Assembly (NCBI RefSeq): GCF_013369385.1 | Contig: NZ_SZTO01000003.1 | Location: forward strand, 124,001-188,000 | From: Vibrio sp. 05-20-BW147 | GTDB lineage: Bacteria; Pseudomonadota; Gammaproteobacteria; Enterobacterales; Vibrionaceae | Reading direction: 5' to 3' | DNA length: 64,000 nucleotides | In this document: piece by piece, positions 1 to 8,872 of the stretch | Layout: the number at the start of each line of letters is the position of its first letter | Numbering within the stretch: position 1 is the stretch's first letter | Position numbers and translations under genes: made by a program | Notes under the pieces: model-generated | Databases searched by the model: none | The model's input: only the letters and a program-made list of their open reading frames with translations | Told to the model about the DNA's origin: nothing

Positions 1-1
1 G

Positions 2-757
2 GATGAATATCTTCCTCGTGCGGTGCCGGATTGGAAAGTGAAACAAGCCAAAGATCTCTATGAAAAACACTACACCGAACTAAGCCAGATTGCGGATCGC
101 TATGGCGTACAAGCGCGCTTTATTGTTGCGTTGTGGGGCGTCGAAAGTAACTTTGGTAAGTTCACGGGCAATTTCCCTGTGGTCGATGCTTTATCAACCA
201 TGGCCTATGAAGGGCGTCGTGAAGCCTTCTTTCGTGCCGAAACCATGGCTGCGCTGAAAATCTTAGACCAAGGGCATATTGAGTTTGAAAACTTCAAAGG
301 CTCTTGGGCAGGTGCGATGGGGCAGTGTCAGTTTATGCCAAGCTCTTTCCTTGCCTATGCAGCAGACGGGAACGGTGATGGCAAGAAAGACATCTGGAAT
401 ACCAAAGCCGATGTGTTTGCTTCAACAGCCAGTTACCTCAGCCAATCGGGTTGGGATGATAAATACACTTGGGGTCGCCAAGTGCGCGTGCCGAAAGGGT
501 TTGATCTTGAGCTAGAAGGGCGAGAAGAGGCGAAAGGCAAATACCTGCAGGAATGGAAAAAACTGGGTATTACCAGCATCAATGGACGCTCATTACCTAA
601 GCTAAACGAAGACATTAAAGCTTGGTTAGTGATGCCTGATGATGAGAATGGCCGCGCTTATCTGGTCTACAACAACTACAATGTGTTGATGAAGTGGAAT
701 CGCTCGCATTACTTTGCACTGGCAGTGAGCCATTTGGCTGACCGCATCAAAAATTAA
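2..757 (+). CDS. Lytic murein transglycosylase, MltB family (5' end outside window)
   Basis: Enzyme that cleaves the MurNAc-GlcNAc bond of peptidoglycan, leaving 1,6-anhydroMurNAc; it should act in the periplasm. The reading frame is open from base 2, so the signal peptide and N-terminus lie upstream of the window; the GTG at 23 is an internal codon. Visible family marks are the WGVESNFG block, whose Glu (48th visible residue) is the expected catalytic acid, and the GQCQFMPSSF block typical of SLT_2/MltB enzymes. No C-terminal peptidoglycan-binding domain follows. A 9-bp hairpin separates it from the LysR gene. The family is clear; which MltB paralogue it is cannot be decided. Confidence 0.88.
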   Translation, partial: DEYLPRAVPDWKVKQAKDLYEKHYTELSQIADRYGVQARFIVALWGVESNFGKFTGNFPVVDALSTMAYEGRREAFFRAETMAALKILDQGHIEFENFKGSWAGAMGQCQFMPSSFLAYAADGNGDGKKDIWNTKADVFASTASYLSQSGWDDKYTWGRQVRVPKGFDLELEGREEAKGKYLQEWKKLGITSINGRSLPKLNEDIKAWLVMPDDENGRAYLVYNNYNVLMKWNRSHYFALAVSHLADRIKN

Positions 758-765
758 TTCAATTC

Positions 766-789
766 GGCTTGTGGTGTTAGCCACAAGCC
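766..789. terminator. Intergenic hairpin after the transglycosylase gene
   Basis: Perfect 9-bp inverted repeat GGCTTGTGG / CCACAAGCC around a 6-nt loop. There is no T-run on the plus strand, so it is a weak or factor-dependent terminator, or an RNA-stabilising hairpin, just before the LysR start codon. Confidence 0.45.
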
Positions 790-802
790 AACAGCGATAA
801 AC

Positions 803-1747
803 ATGTTATCTGAACGCGCAGCACAAATGGTGGTTTTTGCCGCCCTCGTCAAACATCAAAACTTCACTTCTGCCGCTAAGAGCTTAGCGGTGTCGGTTTC
901 TCATGTCAGTAAGCAACTGGCACAACTCGAAGCATCGTTGGGGATCAAGTTGATCCAACGCACCACGCGCAGCTTTACACCAACTGAAGCAGGATTGGCC
1001 TTCTATCACCATTGCCAGCAAGTGGTGCAGGCGGTGAATAATGCGCAGCATGAAATGGAGAGCCAGCGCGATGAAATTGCCGGTTTAGTACGAATTGGCT
1101 TGTCGCAATCCTTTGGTACTTTGCATATTCTCCCGGCCATTGATGAACTGCGCCAGAAATACCCGCTACTGCAAGTGGAAATGCATCTGTTTGATTACAA
1201 AGTCGACATGCTGCAAGAAGGGCTGGATCTCTGGATCACCAATCATGAACATTTACCTGAAGGCTACATTGCTCAGCGTTTAGCGGATTGTCAGTTCGTT
1301 GTCGCGGCGTCTCCTGACTATTTGCTGCAGCATGATGCACCGAAGGAGCCTAACGATCTCGCCAATCACAACTGCCTGATTTACCGAAGCTGGGAGCGTG
1401 ACTACACCAGTTGGGCGTTTCGCCGCCAAGGGGAGCACCTTAGCGTCAAGGTATCGGGTAATTATTCGGTCGATCTGGCTGAGGCGGTTCGGGATGCGGC
1501 GATCTCAGGCTGGGGGATTGGCTATCTGGCGACCTACTTGCTTGGTGATGAATTTAGAACTGGAAAACTGATTCAACTGTTGCCAGATTGGCGCGCGAAT
1601 CAGGAAATGCCATTTTATGCGGTGTATCCTAGCCGCCAGCATATGCCGAAAAAAACCTCTGCTGTCATCGATTTCATTAAACAAAAAATCGGTACGCCGT
1701 GTCATTGGGACAAACAGCTTGAGCCCTATGTCAGTTTTCCTGATTAG
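803..1747 (+). CDS. LysR-family transcriptional regulator
   Basis: A 314-residue DNA-binding regulator of normal LysR length. The N-terminal winged helix-turn-helix covers about residues 1-62, including the SAAKSLAVSVSHVSKQL recognition region and the TTRSFTPTEAG wing. The rest is a periplasmic-binding-protein-like effector domain. The ATG at 803 has no strong Shine-Dalgarno in front. It lies in the same direction as the flanking transglycosylase and nupC genes, not divergent from a target, so its regulon cannot be read from context. The effector is unknown. Confidence 0.85.
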   Translation: MLSERAAQMVVFAALVKHQNFTSAAKSLAVSVSHVSKQLAQLEASLGIKLIQRTTRSFTPTEAGLAFYHHCQQVVQAVNNAQHEMESQRDEIAGLVRIGLSQSFGTLHILPAIDELRQKYPLLQVEMHLFDYKVDMLQEGLDLWITNHEHLPEGYIAQRLADCQFVVAASPDYLLQHDAPKEPNDLANHNCLIYRSWERDYTSWAFRRQGEHLSVKVSGNYSVDLAEAVRDAAISGWGIGYLATYLLGDEFRTGKLIQLLPDWRANQEMPFYAVYPSRQHMPKKTSAVIDFIKQKIGTPCHWDKQLEPYVSFPD

Positions 1748-1763
1748 AGTGATTTGAGTCACA
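1748..1763. promoter_or_regulatory. CRP-like binding site upstream of nupC
   Basis: The core AGTGA-N6-TCACA begins right after the LysR stop codon and matches the CRP consensus TGTGA-N6-TCACA at 9 of 10 core positions. CRP control of nucleoside uptake is established in enteric bacteria. Binding here is inferred from the match alone. Confidence 0.6.
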
Positions 1764-1789
1764 AATATTTTCTATTTCCAGAAACATAT

Positions 1790-1803
1790 TTTCCATATGG
1801 AAA
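1790..1803. promoter_or_regulatory. 14-bp perfect palindrome in the nupC promoter region
   Basis: TTTCCATATGGAAA is a perfect palindrome lying between the CRP-like site and the PurR/CytR-like site. It could be an operator for an unidentified dimeric regulator. I cannot assign a protein to it. Confidence 0.35.
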
Positions 1804-1813
1804 TAATAAAACA

Positions 1814-1829
1814 AGGCAAACGTTTATCT
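1814..1829. promoter_or_regulatory. PurR/CytR-type (LacI-family) operator upstream of nupC
   Basis: AGGCAAACGTTTATCT contains the palindromic core GCAAACGTTT and resembles the PurR box ACGCAAACGTTTGCGT, with the left half better conserved than the right. LacI-family regulators PurR and CytR control purine and nucleoside genes, which fits the downstream nucleoside transporter. Which of them binds cannot be read from the site. Confidence 0.5.
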
Positions 1830-1971
1830 TGTTTTTATTCAATAAGTTAAGTCTTGTGGTTTTATTACGTTTTTCTAATGAACCACCTTGTTAACATTCT
1901 CGACTTGCATCTTACGAGACTGGTAATACAATCCGCGCCTTCCTTGTTCCCCCTCTCTGGAAATAATCACT

Positions 1972-3171
1972 ATGAACTCACTCTTGGGTGTCGTAGCCAT
2001 TTTGCTTTTTGCTTGGCTGCTTTCTACCAATAGAAAAAATATCCGTCTTAAAACGGTAGGATTGGCGTTTGCATTGCAAGTGGCCTTTGCGTTGTTGGTG
2101 CTGTATGTGCCTGCGGGTAAAAATGCGCTAAATGGCGTGACGGGCGCGGTTTCCAATTTGATTAACTATGGGCAGGAAGGCATCGCTTTTCTGTTCGGCG
2201 GTTTGGCAACCGGCGGTTTTACTTTCGCGATTAACGTTCTTGGTATCATCATCTTCTTCTCTGCCTTGATCTCAGGCCTTTACCATATTGGATTGATGCC
2301 GAAAGTAATCAACTTGATTGGTGGCGCCCTACAAAAGTTGTTAGGGACTGGCCGTGCTGAATCGCTTTCTGCAACCGCCAACATCTTCGTTGGCATGATT
2401 GAAGCCCCGTTGGTGGTGAAACCCTACTTAAAGCACATGAGTGACTCGCAATTCTTTGCCGTCATGACCTGTGGCCTTGCTTCGGTAGCAGGCGGTACCT
2501 TAGTCGGTTACGCCTCTTTGGGGGTCGAACTGAACTACCTGATTGCTGCGGCATTTATGTCGGCACCTGCTGGTCTTTTGATGGCCAAAATTTTGATGCC
2601 TGAAACTGAAGCTCAGGCGGAAGATGTGCAGATGGAAAACGTTGAGATGCCAAAAGCGACCAACGTGGTGGAAGCGATGGCAGACGGTGCGATGTCGGGC
2701 TTGCGTATCGCGGTAGCGGTAGGGGCAACCTTACTGGCGTTTGTCAGCGTGATTGCACTGCTGAATGGCCTGTTGGGTTGGGTCGGCAGTTGGTTTGGCA
2801 TCTCTCTTAGCTTTGAGTTGATTTTGGGCTATCTATTTGCGCCAGTCGCTTGGTTGTTGGGTATTCCATGGCATGAAGCCATTACCGCGGGTTCTCTGAT
2901 CGGCAATAAAATTGTGGTGAACGAATTCGTCGCGTTTATTCAGCTCATGCAAGTGAAACAAGATCTGAGTGCACACTCGCAAGCGATCGTGACTTTTGCT
3001 TTGTGTGGTTTTGCTAACATTTCCACAATGGCGATGTTGATCGGTGGTTTGGGTAGCTTGGTGCCTGAAAAACGCTCGTTCATCTCGAAATACGGCTTCC
3101 GTGCAATTACCGCAGGTGTCTTGGCGAACCTGATGAGCGCATCGATTGCGGGCGTGATTTTAAGCCTGTAA
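1972..3171 (+). CDS. nupC: Concentrative nucleoside transporter NupC (CNT family)
   Basis: Inner-membrane symporter that imports nucleosides with H+ or Na+. The 399 residues are mostly hydrophobic helices, the usual length for bacterial CNT proteins. The CNT signature G-x-K-x3-NEFVA-F is present intact at residues 311-322. The gene stands alone behind a 224-bp regulatory region holding a CRP-like site and a PurR/CytR-like operator, and is followed by two hairpins. The ATG at 1972 is preceded only by a weak purine stretch (GGAAAT). Substrate range (pyrimidine only or broad) cannot be told. Confidence 0.92.
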   Translation: MNSLLGVVAILLFAWLLSTNRKNIRLKTVGLAFALQVAFALLVLYVPAGKNALNGVTGAVSNLINYGQEGIAFLFGGLATGGFTFAINVLGIIIFFSALISGLYHIGLMPKVINLIGGALQKLLGTGRAESLSATANIFVGMIEAPLVVKPYLKHMSDSQFFAVMTCGLASVAGGTLVGYASLGVELNYLIAAAFMSAPAGLLMAKILMPETEAQAEDVQMENVEMPKATNVVEAMADGAMSGLRIAVAVGATLLAFVSVIALLNGLLGWVGSWFGISLSFELILGYLFAPVAWLLGIPWHEAITAGSLIGNKIVVNEFVAFIQLMQVKQDLSAHSQAIVTFALCGFANISTMAMLIGGLGSLVPEKRSFISKYGFRAITAGVLANLMSASIAGVILSL

Positions 3172-3187
3172 GCGATAAGAAAACAGA

Positions 3188-3238
3188 TGGCAGTCGATGC
3201 TTACGCGCTTCTGGACAAAGTGAAGCATCGTACTGTCA
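3188..3238 (+). terminator. Long imperfect hairpin downstream of nupC
   Basis: About 15 bp pair (TGGCAGT-CGATGCTT with AAGCATCG-ACTGTCA) with one bulged T and a 20-nt loop, starting 17 nt after the nupC stop. T-rich sequence follows. It may be a first, leaky terminator or a 3'-end stabiliser. Confidence 0.4.
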
Positions 3239-3280
3239 TTATTTGTTTTTATTCGCTATCGTTTTGATAAATAAGAAAAA

Positions 3281-3305
3281 GGCAGAGGATTTTCTCTGCC
3301 TTTTT
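3281..3305 (+). terminator. Rho-independent terminator of nupC
   Basis: Stem GGCAGAG / CTCTGCC with a 6-nt loop, followed by TTTTTC and preceded by an A-run. This is a standard intrinsic terminator that could also act on the minus strand. Confidence 0.75.
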
Positions 3306-3372
3306 CTTTTTGGCGATTTCGTCGTTTTCAAACCGATGGGGGAACAAGTGGCACGTTGTTGCGCCAAATAGC

Positions 3373-3401
3373 AAAAAAGAGAGCCGAAGCTCTCTTTTTT
3401 T
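3373..3401 (-). terminator. Rho-independent terminator of tRNA-Pro
   Basis: Read on the minus strand, the stem AGAGAGC / GCTCTCT is closed by a TTCG tetraloop and followed by TTTTTT. It lies 8 nt beyond the tRNA 3' end. Confidence 0.8.
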
Positions 3402-3408
3402 AGGTGTA

Positions 3409-3485
3409 TGGTCGGACTGAGAGGATTTGAACCTCCGACCCCCGACACCCCATGACGGTGCGCTACCAAGCTGCGCTACAGTCCG
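3409..3485 (-). tRNA. tRNA-Pro (anticodon GGG)
   Basis: A 77-nt tRNA on the minus strand with a 7-bp acceptor stem (CGGACTG / CAGTCCG), A discriminator and an encoded CCA. The anticodon arm has loop ATGGGGT with anticodon GGG, and the T-arm carries GGTTCAAATCC. It closely resembles the E. coli Pro-GGG tRNA from its D-arm to its T-arm. It stands alone with its own promoter (3495-3523) and terminator, and reads CCC/CCU codons. Confidence 0.96.
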
Positions 3486-3494
3486 ATGGCAGTT

Positions 3495-3523
3495 ACTGTA
3501 ATGGTAAGGAGGTGACTCGTCAA
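3495..3523 (-). promoter_or_regulatory. Sigma-70 promoter of tRNA-Pro
   Basis: On the minus strand a TTGACG -35 box (3518-3523) and a TACAGT -10 box (3495-3500) are separated by exactly 17 bp. The -10 box ends 10 bp before the mature tRNA 5' end, which places the start point just upstream of the tRNA. Confidence 0.7.
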
Positions 3524-3895
3524 CACTTTGTTTATCAACAATAAAACCTTGATTGCAGATTGAGCGGTTTGTGTGTTTTTTATACGGTGATTTTTGGGCT
3601 GTCATCGTGAAACCGCCCCATCATGGTGTTTTGGCCCGAATTTAGTCGTAGATCTTGCGTCAATCACTCGGCCAAGCGTATATACCACAAGAAAGAGTAA
3701 GTTAGTTTTTTCTTATATATCAATGACATTTTTCTGTAATTACATTTTATTACGTTTCAATTAACTGAAGGAACGTGGTTTTGGGGAATGATTCACGTAT
3801 TTTATAGAATTGAATTGCTTTATCGGTGTGACTAACTAGATTGGCGAGTCTGAGTTGAATGACTAATCCGAACAAAATCTTAAAAGGAGTTAAGA
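3524..3895. other. AT-rich intergenic region upstream of the M6 protease gene
   Basis: Beyond the tRNA promoter I see no gene. The stretch 3690-3770 is strongly AT-rich and probably holds the protease promoter, but no clean -35/-10 pair stands out. Open frames on the minus strand here are read through the tRNA or lack any family resemblance. Confidence 0.5.
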
Positions 3896-6800
3896 TTGAC
3901 CATGAAAAAATGGCTGACTGCAACCGTTGCGATGCTGCTTTCAAGTGCATCCTTTGCGATAGTGCCACCTGCGCCGTTTTGGCATGATGTGGTTTTGAGT
4001 GACGGTTCCGTCACTAAGGTTCGTTTAACCGGGAGCGCGGACTTTCATTGGTATGAAGACGAACAAGGAAATGCACTGATTGAGCAGCAAGAACGATGGT
4101 TTTTTGCTGAGATAAAAAATGATGGTATTGAACCCTACTTGATGTCCAGTGGCGAAGAGAAGTTCGCCAACTCTTTTGCCCCAAGCGTTGCCCAAGATCG
4201 TTCTGCCTTACTCGTTCCTCAAAGTAGGGCAAAGTTCGGTTCGTTGCCTGTGATTGAACGTACTCGCTCTATGCCGCGTAGCAACTATGCGTCACGCGCT
4301 GCTTTTACCTCTCAAGCTACACCGTTCAAACAACCCTTGTTGGTGGTGCAAGTGTCATTCAGTGACATTCAGATGGAGCACGATTTTACCGATTTGGTTT
4401 TTAGCCAAGTTAACCAAAGTGTGGTGGATTACTACGATAAAAACTCGTTTGGTCAATATCGTGTAGTACCCGCTGAAGAAACGTCTGGTACAGTCAATGA
4501 TGGGGTGATTGATGTTGCTGTTTTGCAGCCGCACCCCAATTGTCACAATGGCTCGCTCTGTACCAGTCGTTTGAACGCGGTCTTTAGCGAAGCGTATCGT
4601 GAAGTGAACAAGTTTGTTGACTTTGCACCTTATGATCTCAATGGGAATGGCACGATCGATCCCACAGAGCTGTCGGTGATGTTTGTTTTTGCAGGTGGCG
4701 ATCGTTCTACTGGTGTGCTGAACAAGCCCGCTATTTGGCCGCATATGTTTTCTCACGACACCATGGTTGTCGATGGAAAGGGTATTTCCGCTTACTGTTT
4801 ATTTGCCGACTTTCAAGTCAACAACCAGTCTACGTTGGGAGTGATTGTGCATGAGCTTGGCCACCTAATGTTAGGGTTGCCGGATCTCTATTCTTATGAG
4901 CACAAAGGTTCGGTTGGTTCTTGGGGAGTCATGGGCGGGGGCTCGTGGACGAAGAAGGAAGGTGATCTTCACGCGGGTGATACCCCAGTCAATATGAGTG
5001 CTTGGAGTCGACATGCGGCTGGCTTTATTGATCCAAAGATACTCAAAAGTTCAGATAGCCAAGTGGTGGTGGCTAATCAGCAAGCAGCGATTGTCAATCT
5101 CGACCCCTATTTACAACAGTTTGGCCCCCGTTTGTATGTCGAGAATCGCCGAAAAGTGGACTATGATCGAGCGCTTGAAGCGGAAGGCGTGTTGGTGACT
5201 TCGGTCAACATCAATAATGCGTTCAATGACCGTGGTCCGATGCAAGTGCAAATTATGCAGGCGGATGGTTTAAGTGAGCTTGAAACGGGTGGGTGGACTG
5301 ACTTTGGGGATCTCTACCCAGGCCTTAGTCAAAATAGTCAAATCAGCGATACCTCGTCCCCTTCGCTAACATCGGTGACTGGCTTTGAGACAAACATCCG
5401 TCTAGATGATATTGTGAGTTCTCCCGATTCCGCCTCCTTTTTATTGAGCCTTCCGGTTGAGGGGGGAGAGTCTGCATGGTTGACCAGTCTACGTCGTTCC
5501 TATGTCTTTAGCGAAAGCGACAAAGACAGTGCGGCATTCTCGCTCGTGCTCGCCTCTGATTCGCTTTTAGAGGGGGTGCAACTCTATTATCAAAAGCTTA
5601 ATGTTCTCCAACCCGTCGATTATGTCATTGCGAGTTATCCTGCTTCAAATGCCAATTTTGCTGCATTGAAGTTGAATCCATCGGAGCGCAAAGTTTTGGC
5701 GCAAGGCTCGATTCATCGTATTGGCAATGAACGTATCTTGTTCGATACACCAGCCAAGATGGACGCTGGAGCATATACCTTGGTTGTTGAACTCAAGAAT
5801 GCCCAGCTAGAGCAAAACTACCTGTTTAGTGAGTTGCGAAATATGGAGCCACAAGAGCGTGATACCACTTGGCTCGGCAACGCTCAAACCAGTAACAGTG
5901 ACGGCATGGCGAAACTGCCCCCTCATCTGGTGATTCCTTTTGCTGCATTGCTGGATCAAGATTTCAGTGGGCTGTTATTACCGATTGATGACATTCTCGA
6001 GGTAAACAAAAACGGTCAGTTACAGTTGCCTCTAATCAGCAATGATGTCATCGATGCGGCACTGCTCGGCAATCTGAGCATTGATATTGTTAGCGCGCCG
6101 AAATACGGCACACTGGATGGCTTGCTTTATACTGCGAAGCCTCATTTTGTTGGTGCGGACCCATTTACCTACCAACTTCGCACTCTTGATGGTCGAACGG
6201 TATCGAAAGTGGGTAATGTGACCGTCAATGTTGTGGGGCCGAATGCCGCTCCTCAAGTTCAAGTTTCCGTTCAAGCAACCTCATTGCTTCCAGGGGATGC
6301 CGTAGTACTAGACGGTTCGGCAACTCAGGATCCCGATGGTGACCCACTGGTTTATCAATGGCGTAAAACCTTTGGCCCTGCGATCAGTTTGCAACGAAGT
6401 GATACAGTGAGTCTCCGGTTCACACTCCCAGAAAGCGTAAAAATGGGTGACGCGTTGATGTTTGCATTGCAAGCCAACGATCCGAGTGGTCTAAGCCATA
6501 TGAGTCATGTCCGTTTGGTGGTGGAAAATTCTCCCCCTATCGCTCGCGATGACTTTCTCTCAGTCAAAGCCGGAACGAGTATTGATGCTACACCACTGGC
6601 AAACGATAGTGATCACGATGGTCAAGTATTGCAAATATCATCATTGTCACAACCGAGTATTGGCAGCGCGGAGTTGTTTGATAATCAGATCCGTTACCAA
6701 GCACCTAGCCGCGTTGAAAGAGAGACTGAGGTGGTGATCAATTACGTCATCACGGATACAGAAGGCAAAACGGCGCAGGCGCAGCTGGTCGTCACCGTCA

Positions 6801-6928
6801 CGCCTGTGCCAAGTGCGGCCTCGTCATCAAGCAGTGGTAGTGGTTCGTCAGGTGGTGGCGTGAATGTTTGGGCGCTTGTGCTAATGACTTGGTTATTTGG
6901 TTGTAGACGCCGAAAAAGCAAAGCGTAA
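3896..6928 (+). CDS. Secreted M6-family zinc metalloprotease with GlyGly-CTERM tail
   Basis: Large secreted protease (about 1010 residues). A signal peptide ending near ASFA is followed by an M6/immune-inhibitor-A-type catalytic domain with zinc motif HELGH at 319-323. A DLNGNGTIDPTE calcium loop at 247-258 resembles an EF-hand. The C-terminal third carries Ig/cadherin-like repeats: a DPFTYQL repeat, a PKD-like repeat with DGSATQDPDGDPL, and a Big_9-like repeat with ANDSDHDGQ. The end is a Ser-rich linker, SGGGV, a hydrophobic helix and CRRRKSKA, the GlyGly-CTERM layout cut by rhombosortase and linked to type II secretion. Start is ambiguous: TTG at 3896 is 6 nt after GGAG, ATG at 3902 is 12 nt after it; both keep the signal peptide. 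Substrate unknown. Confidence 0.88.
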   Translation: MTMKKWLTATVAMLLSSASFAIVPPAPFWHDVVLSDGSVTKVRLTGSADFHWYEDEQGNALIEQQERWFFAEIKNDGIEPYLMSSGEEKFANSFAPSVAQDRSALLVPQSRAKFGSLPVIERTRSMPRSNYASRAAFTSQATPFKQPLLVVQVSFSDIQMEHDFTDLVFSQVNQSVVDYYDKNSFGQYRVVPAEETSGTVNDGVIDVAVLQPHPNCHNGSLCTSRLNAVFSEAYREVNKFVDFAPYDLNGNGTIDPTELSVMFVFAGGDRSTGVLNKPAIWPHMFSHDTMVVDGKGISAYCLFADFQVNNQSTLGVIVHELGHLMLGLPDLYSYEHKGSVGSWGVMGGGSWTKKEGDLHAGDTPVNMSAWSRHAAGFIDPKILKSSDSQVVVANQQAAIVNLDPYLQQFGPRLYVENRRKVDYDRALEAEGVLVTSVNINNAFNDRGPMQVQIMQADGLSELETGGWTDFGDLYPGLSQNSQISDTSSPSLTSVTGFETNIRLDDIVSSPDSASFLLSLPVEGGESAWLTSLRRSYVFSESDKDSAAFSLVLASDSLLEGVQLYYQKLNVLQPVDYVIASYPASNANFAALKLNPSERKVLAQGSIHRIGNERILFDTPAKMDAGAYTLVVELKNAQLEQNYLFSELRNMEPQERDTTWLGNAQTSNSDGMAKLPPHLVIPFAALLDQDFSGLLLPIDDILEVNKNGQLQLPLISNDVIDAALLGNLSIDIVSAPKYGTLDGLLYTAKPHFVGADPFTYQLRTLDGRTVSKVGNVTVNVVGPNAAPQVQVSVQATSLLPGDAVVLDGSATQDPDGDPLVYQWRKTFGPAISLQRSDTVSLRFTLPESVKMGDALMFALQANDPSGLSHMSHVRLVVENSPPIARDDFLSVKAGTSIDATPLANDSDHDGQVLQISSLSQPSIGSAELFDNQIRYQAPSRVERETEVVINYVITDTEGKTAQAQLVVTVTPVPSAASSSSSGSGSSGGGVNVWALVLMTWLFGCRRRKSKA

Positions 6929-6950
6929 CGCTATGTCCTCTCTACTTTTG

Positions 6951-6974
6951 AGCGCACCTAGAGTGCGCTTTTTT
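6951..6974 (+). terminator. Rho-independent terminator of the M6 protease gene
   Basis: Stem AGCGCAC / GTGCGCT with a 5-nt loop, followed directly by five more T residues, 22 nt after the stop codon. Confidence 0.85.
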
Positions 6975-7160
6975 ATGTGCATCTTGATGGCCAACAGCAA
7001 AATCTATCCAAGAAACCGGGATCAAACCTCGCCCAGCAACAGGCTGATTTTGCTCTATAGTTAATTCATACCCAAGTAAGCCTTGTTCTCAAAATCTCCA
7101 GCCAAGGCGCTAGAGTGTCATTGAGAATGGGCGAACAATCAGCGATGAATAAGGCCATTT

Positions 7161-8795
7161 ATGTTCAATCGACTCTCAATTAAACAGAAGCTGATGCTGC
7201 CCATTGGCTTACTGACATTGGTGATCGTTGCGACGACACTGAACAATGTGCTGCAAGCCAATAAACAAGCTGAGCTTAATTCAATGCTCAATACTCAAGT
7301 GCAGCCGGTGATGGATAGCTTAGAAGATGGTTATCGAGACATTTACCAAGTGATCACGGCGGCTCAAGGAATATTATTGGCGCAGTCACAAAGTGAGGTG
7401 GATTATCACATTGGTGAGTTTAAAGATAATGCCTACAACGTCGAACCGAGAGTTGGTAAAGTCCGAGAGCTGTTTAATGCCGGTTTGTTGCCAGAATCGG
7501 AGCGTCAACAACTGACGAATCTAACGAGTGCCGCAAAAGCGTGGTTGGCGCTTTATGAGCCGATGTTTGCCCAGCCCCAAAATGCGGCGGGTTACTACCA
7601 AGATAACCGTCGCCAGTTTGAGCAGCAGTTTGCGGTATTGCGCCAACAACTGGTTTCCATTCGTAGCTTAATCGAGCAAGTGCAAGGGCAGCTAAGAGAA
7701 GAGGTTGAACGTTCGATTGATTACAGTGTGTATGTGATTGAAGCTGGAGCGGTTATCTCCATCGCTTTGGTGTTGCTCTCTTTCGTCATGGCCAAGCAAT
7801 TGATTCTTAAACCCATAGAAGGCATTAGTCACGCCATGGCGGAAATCGCGTCAGGGGATGGCGATCTCTCAAAACGCATGGTGGCGACCAGTGACGACGA
7901 ACTCGGACAACTGGCAGGCGCATTTAATCAATTTGTTTCTCGGATCCACTCCACAGTCGAGCAGGTGATTATTTCCTCCAACGCGGTGCGCGCTGAAATG
8001 GAGAACATCAAAACGCTGACGCAAACGGTGGCCGAGTTCTCAGGCCAGCAGCAACAAGAAAGTGAGATGGTGGCCACTGCGGTTAACGAAATGCAGATGA
8101 CCAGTCAGTCGGTTGCCGAGAATGCCAATGAAGCGGCATCGGCCAGTCATAAAGCCAACAGCGAAGCGGACAACACCAACGCCATTTTGAAGACCACCGT
8201 CAGCTCGATTCAAAGTCTCGCCGGGGAAGTGGATAACGCCAGCCAAGTCATTCACAACCTGGATCTCGATGTAGCAAACATTGCCTCTATTCTTGATGTG
8301 ATTCGAGGCATTGCCGATCAAACCAATCTGCTGGCGCTCAATGCAGCCATAGAAGCGGCCCGTGCGGGGGAACAAGGCCGTGGCTTTGCCGTGGTGGCCG
8401 ATGAAGTGCGCTCGCTCGCTAGTCGCACTCAAGAAAGCACGGGTGAAATTCAATCGATGATCGAAAAACTGCAACACGGGGCGCGAGAAGCGGTTGCGGT
8501 GATGCAAGCGAGTAAAGCGCGGGGCCACGATACGATTGATAATGCAGGTAAAGCCAGTGATTCGCTGGCAGAAATCATCAGTTCGATTTCGTTGATGAGC
8601 CAAATGAACTCGCAAATTGCGACCGCCGCCAGCGAGCAAACCAGTGTCAGCGATGAGGTTAACAACAATGTAATGCACATTTTGGAAAACAGTCATCACA
8701 TGGTGGAAATGGTCAGCAGTGCAGAAAATGCTTGTCTATCGTTGGCAGGGCAGTGCGAAACATTGGACGACTTGGTCGCGCAGTTCAAAGTTTAG
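7161..8795 (+). CDS. Methyl-accepting chemotaxis protein
   Basis: Membrane chemoreceptor of 544 residues. TM1 (about 11-30) and TM2 (about 190-213) flank a periplasmic sensor of about 160 residues, probably a helical bundle. A HAMP domain (about 214-266) and a cytoplasmic signalling domain follow. The hairpin tip [20 protein letters not shown] starts at residue 386; this is the CheA/CheW contact. The protein ends with AQFKV and has no CheR-tethering pentapeptide. The gene stands alone. The ligand cannot be inferred. The ATG at 7161 has only a weak AAGG ahead of it. Confidence 0.93.
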   Translation: MFNRLSIKQKLMLPIGLLTLVIVATTLNNVLQANKQAELNSMLNTQVQPVMDSLEDGYRDIYQVITAAQGILLAQSQSEVDYHIGEFKDNAYNVEPRVGKVRELFNAGLLPESERQQLTNLTSAAKAWLALYEPMFAQPQNAAGYYQDNRRQFEQQFAVLRQQLVSIRSLIEQVQGQLREEVERSIDYSVYVIEAGAVISIALVLLSFVMAKQLILKPIEGISHAMAEIASGDGDLSKRMVATSDDELGQLAGAFNQFVSRIHSTVEQVIISSNAVRAEMENIKTLTQTVAEFSGQQQQESEMVATAVNEMQMTSQSVAENANEAASASHKANSEADNTNAILKTTVSSIQSLAGEVDNASQVIHNLDLDVANIASILDVIRGIADQTNLLALNAAIEAARAGEQGRGFAVVADEVRSLASRTQESTGEIQSMIEKLQHGAREAVAVMQASKARGHDTIDNAGKASDSLAEIISSISLMSQMNSQIATAASEQTSVSDEVNNNVMHILENSHHMVEMVSSAENACLSLAGQCETLDDLVAQFKV

Positions 8796-8805
8796 AGCCC
8801 CTGAT

Positions 8806-8829
8806 TTCTCTCGGTGTTTGTCGAGAGAA
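8806..8829. terminator. Hairpin between the chemoreceptor gene and selO
   Basis: Perfect 8-bp inverted repeat TTCTCTCG / CGAGAGAA around an 8-nt loop, 10 nt after the chemoreceptor stop codon. No T-run follows, so it is a weak terminator candidate. Confidence 0.4.
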
Positions 8830-8872
8830 GTCTGTGGTAGCGTAGCGAAAAACTCATCAGAAAGGATGCGCT

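Noticed and set aside
3239..3605. Two open frames on the minus strand (76 and 118 codons)
   Set aside because: They read straight through the tRNA-Pro gene and its terminator, which gives the well-known false peptide GVGGSNPLSP or similar. They have no family match.
8040..8699. 219-codon minus-strand frame inside the first chemoreceptor gene
   Set aside because: It mirrors the highly conserved signalling domain on the other strand; the plus-strand gene is certain.
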